This document shows, piece after piece, positions 57,719 through 64,000 of a DNA stretch of 64,000 bases. The DNA is from Planctomycetota bacterium (GTDB lineage Bacteria > Planctomycetota > Planctomycetia > Planctomycetales > Planctomycetaceae). The stretch is taken from contig QQVO01000069.1 of the NCBI GenBank assembly GCA_003388505.1, positions 115,019 through 179,018 on the forward strand, written 5' to 3'. Position 1 is the stretch's first letter, and each line of letters opens with the position of its first letter. The translations under genes were made by a program, and so were the position numbers. The notes beneath the pieces are model-generated. The model did not search any database, was not told the DNA's origin, and was given only the letters and a program-made list of their open reading frames with translations.

Positions 57719-58591
57719 TTAACGAGAGGGACGAGGAGTGCTGAAACCCAAGGGCAGCCGTTCCAAGAGATTCTCCCCGAAGACTTCGTGCAATGAGTCT
57801 GCTGTGAGTTGAGCCTTGCCCAGAAAGCAATCGCAGAAGCGATTCGGACAGGAGCGAGGATGTAAGCAGTGCTCCCATGTGGGGTCGTAGATGTTGCCGA
57901 TGACCCGATGGACGAAGTGGCACCGCCGCATGTCCCCTCGTCCATCCACGCAAAAGACGCTCTTTCCCGTGCGGCAAGGGAGTCCTCGCGATGGCTGTCG
58001 TTTGAGCGTCAGTTCGAAGTGGGGATCGATCGCCCGGAACTGCTTCAATTCGTCCGGCGTGTAGGGCCGTGCACGCGGCTGTTGGGCATTGATCCACAGA
58101 TAGATCTCTGGCGGAAGTTCTCGGCGCATGGTCATGATCGCTTCGAGGAATTCCGGGACTCCCACCATGCCGACGCAGACCCGCACGCCCAGGTTGTGCA
58201 GCCGCCGGACCTTGCGACGGAAGACACCGGCGTCCGCTTCTGTGGGGTGAAACGTCGCCCACAAAGCCAGTCGGTTGCGGCGGCAGTCTTCGATCCAGTC
58301 GAGTCCGCACGACAGGTTGGTCTGCACCGCGACAGACTCCAGCTGCCGCACCTGCGTGAGCGCGACGATCGCGTCCCGATACCACGCACGAACCAGCGCT
58401 TCGCCCCACGGAGTCAACAGGACCTTCCAGGCGTGCTGGCGTTGCGATTCAATCCAACGCGTGAACCGGACGAGCGACTGCTGGTCGCGGCGCAATTGTG
58501 CTTTGGTTTCGGTACGTTTTGCGAACGGACAGTACTCGCAACTGTAGTTGCAGCTTGTGAGTGGACCCCGATAGAGCACGGACAGGTTCAC
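57719..58591 (-). CDS. STM4011-family radical SAM protein
   Basis: 290 residues. The radical SAM cluster motif is C14-x3-C18-x2-C21 in TSCNYSCEYCPF. The TIM-barrel part follows (LLTPWGEALV, VAVQTNLS, WATFHPTEAD). A Cys-rich C-terminal region looks like an auxiliary iron-sulfur domain (GLPCRTGKSVFCVDGRGDMRRC, then CLHPRSCPNRFCDC). It ends in LHEVFGENLLERLP, which I associate with STM4011-family proteins. An auxiliary cluster is typical of enzymes that modify peptides. It overlaps the upstream radical SAM gene by 4 bases and is last in the operon. The substrate is unknown. Confidence 0.85.
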   Translation of the reverse strand: MNLSVLYRGPLTSCNYSCEYCPFAKRTETKAQLRRDQQSLVRFTRWIESQRQHAWKVLLTPWGEALVRAWYRDAIVALTQVRQLESVAVQTNLSCGLDWIEDCRRNRLALWATFHPTEADAGVFRRKVRRLHNLGVRVCVGMVGVPEFLEAIMTMRRELPPEIYLWINAQQPRARPYTPDELKQFRAIDPHFELTLKRQPSRGLPCRTGKSVFCVDGRGDMRRCHFVHRVIGNIYDPTWEHCLHPRSCPNRFCDCFLGKAQLTADSLHEVFGENLLERLPLGFSTPRPSR

Positions 58592-59901
58592 AGTCGTACA
58601 AATTCCTTGAGTCGCGCCCGGACCGCTCGCGAGTACAGGAGCGGCCCGACCTGATCCGACTGTTCAAGGCCGGCCTCAGTGAGCATCAGCCGATCTTCCG
58701 TCCGCCTCAGCCAGCCCCGCGCTGCCAGGCGCTCCAGTTCCGGGAACTCGGCGTCCGGCGTCGACTGAAATATGGCCTCGTAGTCTGCCATGACCAGCCC
58801 GTCTGTCTGCAGAAGGCTCATGATCAGGTATCGCCGCCGCTGCTCCTCCTCGGACAGCCAGATGCCATGCGTGGCGTACGACAGCTCCTCGTCCGATTGG
58901 CCGATCCAATCGCGGAGGATCGCCTTGATGCCTGACGATGTGACGGCGAATCGCGTTGCATAATGCAGGCGGCGGGTGTATGACCGCGCGCCGCATCCCA
59001 AGCCGACCATCCCGTCTCTCTGGCAGGTGTACGTTGAGGGGGACGTCCACTCGGGCAGCCGAAAGCAACGGAGCGACGTTTGGACGTAGCCCTGGATTCG
59101 TAACAAGTCGCGGGCCTCCCGGAACAGCTCGACGCGGTGCCCCGCCGTCGGGCTGCCGCTGCGCGCCAGGCCTGTCTGCGGTCGCACGTACAGTGGATAG
59201 AGATAGACTTCTTCGGGTTGATAGTCGATCGCCATCTCGACTGTGGACTGCCAGGAGTGCAGTTCTTGTTCCGGATGGCCGTAGATCAGATCGACGTTCA
59301 ACACGGGAAACGGCAATGCCCGAATCGCCTCAAGGGCCTCGTGCACCCTCGTTGTGTTCTGGGGCCGACCGATGTCCCGCAGTTCCGACTCCACGAACGA
59401 CTGCACGCCGATGCTGATCCGCTGGACTCCGGTGTCGGCCAGGATGCGCAGCCGGTCCGGCGTGGCGGTCGCCGGCGACGTCTCCACCGAGGTGGGCAAG
59501 CTGCGGATTGGCTGATCAATTGAGCGTTCCAGTGCAAACAGCAGGGTCTCCAACTGCCGGGCGGTCAAGTACGTCGGCGTCCCGCCCCCGATGGCAAACT
59601 GGCTGTACCTCGCTTCCGGGACCGCGGACCGGACGACCTGCATTTGACGCTGCAACGTCATCAGGTAGCTGTCGACAACGGCAGCATCCGGTTGCGACTG
59701 AGTGAACAGGTTGCAGAATCCACAGCGCATCTCGCAGAACGGCACATGGACATAGAGCGAGAGCTTGGTCAGGTCCTCCCCCTGCCACGCGTCCCGCAGC
59801 AAGACCGGAGGCGACAACCGGTGATACGACGACTTGTGCGGATACGAATAGGCATACGCCGAGAGCGGCTCGCGATCGTCAATCTCCAGCAGACGATTCA
59901 T
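58588..59901 (-). CDS. STM4012-family radical SAM protein (HemN/HemW-like)
   Basis: 437 residues from the ATG at 59901, which overlaps the preceding gene's stop by 4 bases. The motif C56-x3-C60-x2-C63 in YVHVPFCEMRCGFCNLF, GGGTPTYL, SVETSPATAT and RISIGVQSF are as in the HemN/HemW group. A HemN-like C-terminal domain follows (GVQ to MSLLQTDGL). HemN itself decarboxylates coproporphyrinogen; this family branch is found next to STM4011-type genes rather than haem genes, so a different role (radical chemistry or methylation on another substrate) is likely. Second radical SAM enzyme of the operon. Confidence 0.86.
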   Translation of the reverse strand: MNRLLEIDDREPLSAYAYSYPHKSSYHRLSPPVLLRDAWQGEDLTKLSLYVHVPFCEMRCGFCNLFTQSQPDAAVVDSYLMTLQRQMQVVRSAVPEARYSQFAIGGGTPTYLTARQLETLLFALERSIDQPIRSLPTSVETSPATATPDRLRILADTGVQRISIGVQSFVESELRDIGRPQNTTRVHEALEAIRALPFPVLNVDLIYGHPEQELHSWQSTVEMAIDYQPEEVYLYPLYVRPQTGLARSGSPTAGHRVELFREARDLLRIQGYVQTSLRCFRLPEWTSPSTYTCQRDGMVGLGCGARSYTRRLHYATRFAVTSSGIKAILRDWIGQSDEELSYATHGIWLSEEEQRRRYLIMSLLQTDGLVMADYEAIFQSTPDAEFPELERLAARGWLRRTEDRLMLTEAGLEQSDQVGPLLYSRAVRARLKEFVRL

Positions 59902-60710
59902 TGGCCCGGCTCCCAGTGGTACTCGGCGTAGGGGACCGTCCAGACCGCCGGGTGCCCCACCCGATGTCCGGTGAGTCCCTGCTCTCCAAACAGAGTGCCG
60001 TGGTCCGACATCAGGTAGGCCGTCCCGCCGCGTGCCCGATTTCGCAATGCGGCGAACAGCGTCGGCAGTTGTCGGTCCACGTAGGCCAGAGCGGCCACCT
60101 GCGATGCAACCGAGTCGCCCTGTGAGCCGGGCAGATAGCCGTGGGTGGGAGGATGCGTCGCCGACAGATTGACGAATAGAAACAACGGCTGCCCGGACGG
60201 ACACGCCCCAATCCTCCGGCAGGCCGCTTGAACCTGCGCCCGGGCCGAGTGCGCCTCGGAGACGCCGAATTCGGGCTGCCAGTCGCTCTCGTCAAACATC
60301 GCCGGAAAGACGGATCCGAGGGGCGTGGCCTTGTTGAAAAAGCCGACGCCTCCGATGCAGATCGTGTGGTAGCCCTGCTGACTCAAGCCTTGGACAATGT
60401 TGTCCCCCTCCAAACGGACCGTTGTGGCACCGATGGTACGACTTCCAGGAAACCGAAGAGCAAAGGGACGCGAATCGTGTCCGGGCGCCTGGGGCGTCGG
60501 CCAGAAGCCGGCGAACAGGGCGGCGTGGGCGGCATAGGTGAAGCTTCCGGGGCTGTGCCGCGCCTCCCAGCCGTCTGGCAAGAGACTCTTCAGGAAGGGA
60601 GTGCGTCCTTCCCGGAGAGCAGCGTCAGCGACGTCGAACCGCAGCGCGTCAAAGGTCATCATCAGCAAATCCGATGGCGCCACACACGTCTTTGCCGGGC
60701 GTTGGGTCAT
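59898..60710 (-). CDS. STM4013/SEN3800-family hydrolase (alkaline-phosphatase fold)
   Basis: 270 residues. It is a sulfatase/phosphodiesterase-like fold: an N-terminal metal site (MTFDALRFD, D21), a central core (LFLFVNLSATHPPTHGY) and a C-terminal metal site (YLMSDHGTLFGEQG, TGHRVGHPAVW). The usual sulfatase C/S-x-P-x-R nucleophile motif is absent. SFTYAAHAALFAGF has Thr58 at the matching place, as in phosphodiesterases and phosphoethanolamine transferases. There is no signal peptide, so it is cytosolic. Overlaps both neighbours by 4 bases. Confidence 0.83.
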   Translation of the reverse strand: MTQRPAKTCVAPSDLLMMTFDALRFDVADAALREGRTPFLKSLLPDGWEARHSPGSFTYAAHAALFAGFWPTPQAPGHDSRPFALRFPGSRTIGATTVRLEGDNIVQGLSQQGYHTICIGGVGFFNKATPLGSVFPAMFDESDWQPEFGVSEAHSARAQVQAACRRIGACPSGQPLFLFVNLSATHPPTHGYLPGSQGDSVASQVAALAYVDRQLPTLFAALRNRARGGTAYLMSDHGTLFGEQGLTGHRVGHPAVWTVPYAEYHWEPGQ

Positions 60711-61837
60711 GCGGATTTCCTGTCGGTCATGTGGAGCGAACGCAGTTGGGCCTCATAGGTCGTGAGCCCGTTGTGCAGCAGTCCCGGCAGGTAGTCCCCG
60801 AACGCATTCGCCTCGAGGAGCACAAACTTTCGACGACAGGGGCGGACCAACACGTCGATCCCGAGAGTCGCCGCGTCGGGAATGAGCCTGGCCGCACGAG
60901 CCGTCGACGACTCGACCTCGGCCCACGCAGCTCCCAAGTGCGGGACAATGTCAGTGCGGGGAATCCTCCGCGCATCGAGGTTGAGGTTGGTGAAGGGTGA
61001 GTCGCTGGAGCGCCCGACCGTATGCTGCACCCGCTGTCCGATGGTCACAATCCGTAGATCGAACGATCGTCCTCGCCACCGCGCTTTGGGGAGCCAGGCC
61101 TCAGCCAGGACCTCTTCCATCGCCAGCGTATCGATCAGCCAGGCAATTTCGAACTCGCGGTGCAGCACGCGCGGTCTTTTCGTCACGAACAATCGGGGCC
61201 GGCCGCGGGACCACACGACATCGACGGTTGTGATCGCGCGCACCGATGAAGCACGCCATTCCAGGGCGACCGCCCCCATCGCGGAATACCCGTACCGCAG
61301 CTTCAGGAAGACACGGGCGTGTCGTTGGGGCACGTTGCGTCGCAGTTCAGAATACGTTGCAAACGGCGGGAAGCGATGCGGAATCGGCAGACCGGCGGCC
61401 TCCCAAGCCTCGACGCAGGCCAGCTTGTCGAACGTCATGGCGACCGCTCGCGGGGTCGACATCCAGCGCACTCCGCGCCCGCTCCACGCGCGCTCCAGGC
61501 GGTTCAACACCTCCCGAAACCCGAGATACCACTGCAACGGATGGAGGATCTCTCCCCGCTGACCGTTCAAGGCGGCAAGCTCGCCGCCGCCGATCGGAAT
61601 CCTGCCCCGTGACTCCATCGGCGCGGTCCCGGCGCGCAGAATCAGTCGTGTCGTCTCCGCGCATTCGCCGGGAGACTCGATGCGGACGAGGGTGTTCTCG
61701 TCGGCGAAGTCATTGAGCCGATGACCAAGCAGTTGTGGATACGAAACAACATCGATCCGGATTCCCCTCTGACCAGCCGCGGCGACAAAGGCCGAGGCGC
61801 GCCGCGACGTGGGGTTTCCGATCAGGAGGATGCGCAT
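60707..61837 (-). CDS. STM4014-family ATP-grasp protein
   Basis: 376 residues from the ATG at 61837 (MRILLIGNPTSRRASAF); ATGs further upstream would overlap the STM4015-like gene. The ATP-grasp fold is seen in ARVFLKLRYGYSAMGA (central ATP-binding strand/loop), RGRSFDLRIVTIG and the metal-binding end FVLLEANAFGDYLPGLL. RimK-like ATP-grasp enzymes form amide bonds by activating a carboxylate. This enzyme could ligate an amino acid or a peptide. Overlaps the next gene (STM4013-like) by 4 bases. Confidence 0.83.
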   Translation of the reverse strand: MRILLIGNPTSRRASAFVAAAGQRGIRIDVVSYPQLLGHRLNDFADENTLVRIESPGECAETTRLILRAGTAPMESRGRIPIGGGELAALNGQRGEILHPLQWYLGFREVLNRLERAWSGRGVRWMSTPRAVAMTFDKLACVEAWEAAGLPIPHRFPPFATYSELRRNVPQRHARVFLKLRYGYSAMGAVALEWRASSVRAITTVDVVWSRGRPRLFVTKRPRVLHREFEIAWLIDTLAMEEVLAEAWLPKARWRGRSFDLRIVTIGQRVQHTVGRSSDSPFTNLNLDARRIPRTDIVPHLGAAWAEVESSTARAARLIPDAATLGIDVLVRPCRRKFVLLEANAFGDYLPGLLHNGLTTYEAQLRSLHMTDRKSA

Positions 61838-61853
61838 TGGAGAACTGCGCGCG

Positions 61854-62768
61854 TCACTCAGCATGCAGGATCGGCCTCCATTCATCCTCGGGTTCTTGCC
61901 GGTCTTCGGCCACGACCCGACATGAGACGGCCTTCGTCAGTGCTTGGAGGTCCTGCTCCGATGCGTAGTGATGCGAGATGATGAGCTGTTTCAGGTTCGG
62001 CTGGCCGGCCAGAGCATGGAGCGACCGGACTCCCTCTGTGTCCAGGTTTCCCATCGACAGGTCCAGGGTTTCCAGCCGCTCGACGATCGGGGAGTTGACC
62101 ACGACCGCCGCAATGTCGTTGGCAATCTCACTGTTCATCAGCCCCAGGTACTTGAGTTGCGGATACAGTCGGCCTGAGAGCAGCGGCTGCAAGTCTTCCA
62201 CGCCGCCGTCGAATCCGTAGTTGGGCTCACCCAGCAGCAACTCCAGGTGCTCCAGCGCTGGGAATTCGCAGAGAAACAGCTCACGCAGCGTCGATCGCGA
62301 CAGTCCGCCGGTTTCAATCGCCAGTTCACGGAGCGCCGCGTGCTGCACGCGCGAGAACGACAGCCCGTTCCCGCCGCGAATCCGCAGCGTTTCCAGCCGG
62401 GGAAAGGCCCTCAGCAGTGGGCTGACATCAGTCTGGTTGATCCAGGAGATCTCACATTCCTCGTAGGTCATCTCGCCGAAGAAGATCGCTCGCAAGCTTG
62501 GTAGTTGCGGGGCCGCTGCAGCCAGTTGCGACACGATTTCCTTGGCGTCGTTCCCTTCACAGGCCCCGCCCCAGGCTCCCACGATCAAGGCCGTCAACTG
62601 TTGGCTGCCCGGTTGATTGCCGAGCGATTGCAGCCGTTCGTCAATCGAAGTCTCGTCGTCGTACTCCTCCCGCACGCGGTAGGCGACGCCTGGCCCCTCC
62701 CAGGACTCCTCCGACTCGTAATCCACGACACGCTGACCATCAAACTCTTCGACGAGTTGTCCGTACAT
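61854..62768 (-). CDS. STM4015-family LRR-like protein
   Basis: 304 residues from the ATG at 62768 (GAGGAT upstream). It starts FDGQRVVDYE, a conserved opening in this family as I recall it. The C-terminal two thirds consist of leucine-rich-like repeats (LRELAIETGGL, LEHLELLLGEPNYG, LKYLGLMNSEI, LETLDLSMGNLDTEGV, LKQLIISHHY). Such repeats bind proteins, so it may present a substrate to the enzymes of the operon. It lies 16 bases before the ATP-grasp gene and 29 bases after the chimeric EF-Tu gene. Confidence 0.84.
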   Translation of the reverse strand: MYGQLVEEFDGQRVVDYESEESWEGPGVAYRVREEYDDETSIDERLQSLGNQPGSQQLTALIVGAWGGACEGNDAKEIVSQLAAAAPQLPSLRAIFFGEMTYEECEISWINQTDVSPLLRAFPRLETLRIRGGNGLSFSRVQHAALRELAIETGGLSRSTLRELFLCEFPALEHLELLLGEPNYGFDGGVEDLQPLLSGRLYPQLKYLGLMNSEIANDIAAVVVNSPIVERLETLDLSMGNLDTEGVRSLHALAGQPNLKQLIISHHYASEQDLQALTKAVSCRVVAEDRQEPEDEWRPILHAE

Positions 62769-62797
62769 AGGATCCTCGCGAGTGTGTGCGGCGGCAA

Positions 62798-63376
62798 TTA
62801 CGTTTCAAGGACAGGGTGATAATCATCCGGATCATCGAATCCGGCGATCCACGCCGCCGCCTGGCGGCAGGTGGCCGTGTTCGGTGGAACACGGATCATA
62901 TATTGCCGTCCAGTCGACGGACAGAAACAGGACATCTCGACCAGGTCGATCAGTTCAGGGTCATCGACGATGTCGCACTTGTTGAGGAACACGACAACGT
63001 GCGGGACTCCCACCTGTCGGGCGAGCAGAACGTGCTCACGAGTCGGCGGCATCGGTCCGTCGGCGGCCGAGACCAACAACACCGCACCAGCCATTTGAGC
63101 CGCGCCGCTGATCATGTTCTTGATGTAGTCGGCGTGGCCGGGACAGTCGATGTGCGCGTACTCGCGAACGTCCGTCTCGTACTTCACGTGCGAGGCCAGG
63201 ATGGTCACTGTCTTGCTCTTGTCGCGGACGATGCCTCCCTTGGCGATGTCCTGATAGGACTTGTACCTGGCAAGCCCCTTCTCCGACTGCACACGCAGAA
63301 GCGCGACCGTCAGCGTGGTCTTGCCGTGGTCAATGTGACCGATCGTTCCCACATTCACATGAACTTTCTGAACCAT
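62798..63376 (-). CDS. Chimeric protein: EF-Tu GTP-binding segment joined to an unrelated short tail
   Basis: 192 residues. Residues 1-148 are EF-Tu: G1 GHIDHGKT (13-20), the switch region with [12 protein letters not shown]3 DCPGH (77-81) and G4 NKCD (132-135). At about residue 148 (near 62932) EF-Tu similarity stops. A 44-residue tail follows ([17 protein letters not shown], then [18 protein letters not shown]). The G5 loop and EF-Tu domains II and III are missing, so it cannot carry aminoacyl-tRNA as EF-Tu does. The strong ribosome site GGAAGGAGG is kept. The tail resembles, from memory, the C terminus of DUF6745-type proteins. It could be a rearranged remnant or a new small GTP-binding protein of the operon. 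Confidence 0.82.
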   Translation of the reverse strand: MVQKVHVNVGTIGHIDHGKTTLTVALLRVQSEKGLARYKSYQDIAKGGIVRDKSKTVTILASHVKYETDVREYAHIDCPGHADYIKNMISGAAQMAGAVLLVSAADGPMPPTREHVLLARQVGVPHVVVFLNKCDIVDDPELIDLVEMSCFCPSTGRQYMIRVPPNTATCRQAAAWIAGFDDPDDYHPVLET

Positions 63377-63531
63377 TGCTCTCGTCCTCCTTCCTTACGG
63401 GAAGTTGTGTCGCTCTGCCGGCCAACGGACGAGGTGAGCAGCGTCGTCCACCTTTTTGTGCCCATGCAGCGCCAGGGCAGCAGAAACGACGATCAAAGTG
63501 CATCCATCGCAAGTCGATCCTGTCACCAGTT
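63377..63531. promoter_or_regulatory. Presumed promoter region of the STM-type operon
   Basis: 155 bases between the upstream terminator and the chimeric gene's ATG. It is the only sizeable gap ahead of the six-gene run, so the operon promoter is expected here. The ribosome site GGAAGGAGG is at its downstream end. No -35/-10 pair is claimed. Confidence 0.45.
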
Positions 63532-63571
63532 CCAAACAAAAAGCCCGCCAGGTCATGAAACCGGGCGGGCT
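63532..63571 (-). terminator. Rho-independent terminator
   Basis: On the minus strand: AGCCCGCC, a 14-base loop, GGCGGGCT followed by TTTTGTTTGG. It points the same way as the operon but lies upstream of it, so it would close a minus-strand gene to its right. Only a plus-strand transposase remnant is found there, so its gene was probably lost or lies beyond the window. Confidence 0.85.
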
Positions 63572-63579
63572 GGTGTGAT

Positions 63580-63966
63580 TTGTTGGCTTACGTCGCTCTA
63601 CACAATCACTCCTCAGCACTGACCGAGGCGGAAGCAGCGTTCCGGATTCACAAGAGCGACCTGAGTATCCGCCCGATCTGGCATCAGAAAGAGGACCGCG
63701 TGCTGGCCCACATCCTGGTCTGCTTCTTGGCGTACGTCCTCTGGAAAACTCTCGCCGCGATGTGCCCACAAGCCGGCCTGGGCCACGAACCCCGCCGCGT
63801 GTTGGAAGAACTCTCACAAATCCGCAGCATCGACGTGATCCTGCCGACAAAGTCCGGCGTCGAGATCCGCAAGCGCTGCGTGACCAAACCAACCGACCAC
63901 CAGGCCATCCTCCTGCACCACCTCGGCCTGACCCTGCCGTCCTCGCTGCAACAAACCGAAACCTGA
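63580..63966 (+). pseudogene. 5'-truncated IS transposase remnant (IS1634/IS4-like C terminus)
   Basis: About 115 residues of a transposase C terminus, recognisable from [28 protein letters not shown] (starting near 63619) and [16 protein letters not shown]. It ends normally at 63966. The catalytic N-terminal part is absent; sequence before 63619 is unrelated and abuts the terminator. A dead fragment that marks the right edge of the STM-type gene block. Confidence 0.78.
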
Positions 63967-64000
63967 TGTAGTGGAAAAATCCACCCACCAAACGCTGCGC

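Noticed and set aside
63395..63991. 198-codon minus-strand open frame at the right end
   Set aside because: Gly/Arg-rich shadow across a terminator and the transposase remnant; no motif.

Overview
The window looks like a chromosome segment of a planctomycete (class Planctomycetia; genus not resolvable). The evidence is gene content: a secreted fusion of a 3-keto-disaccharide hydrolase (DUF1080) domain, a ThuA domain and a PVC-type haem-binding domain, a DUF1549/DUF1553 + DUF1501 pair, FHA-domain proteins, hpnC/hpnD squalene genes, a long SecA, high GC and many secreted proteins of unknown role. One tRNA (His) is present. No rRNA or CRISPR array was seen.

Layout. 1-11 kb (mostly minus strand): 5' part of an RNase E/G gene, a regulatory PTS cluster (hpf, ptsN-type IIA, HPr, enzyme I) with no sugar permease in view, ppk1, two proteins of unknown function, an HtrA protease and a DksA/TraR protein. 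11.8-16.9 kb: the 1713-residue multidomain secreted protein. 16.9-21.9 kb: a GH57 glucanotransferase/amylase, galT and a membrane histidine kinase. 22.4-25.6 kb: ispD, hpnD, hpnC and an FHA protein, so isoprenoid precursor and squalene steps lie close together. 26.1-33.6 kb: pyruvate phosphate dikinase, a zinc-ribbon membrane protein, a glycerol-3-phosphate dehydrogenase, a FabZ-like dehydratase and a secreted beta-helix protein. 33.7-40.6 kb: secA, an FHA protein and a histidine kinase. 40.6-52.7 kb: a cupin, tRNA-His, tyrA, a nucleotidyltransferase pair, DUF1501 and DUF1549/DUF1553 proteins, a polytopic membrane protein, a FtsB-like protein, enolase, a ceramidase-like protein and a PIG-L deacetylase. 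53-56.6 kb: a secreted alpha/beta hydrolase, a small Cys-rich protein, a PNPOx-fold protein and rpmA.

The most unusual region is 57-64 kb. Five tightly packed minus-strand genes match the Salmonella-named families STM4015, STM4014, STM4013, STM4012 and STM4011: an LRR-like protein, an ATP-grasp protein, an alkaline-phosphatase-fold hydrolase and two radical SAM enzymes. The last four are joined by three 4-bp start/stop overlaps. The set has the look of a biosynthetic or modification pathway, and I know of no assigned product. It is headed by a chimeric gene that joins the N-terminal ~148 residues of EF-Tu to an unrelated ~44-residue tail. The block is bracketed by two transposase remnants, one internally deleted and one 5'-truncated, which suggests acquisition by transfer.

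Other structure not explained by ordinary genes: a 104-bp element present twice (11.6 and 32.3 kb), each time just upstream of a secreted-protein gene, with all four differences synonymous in one reading frame; several pairs of inverted, self-complementary intergenic repeats resembling REP doublets; and about five degenerate copies of a motif inside an insertion in SecA.
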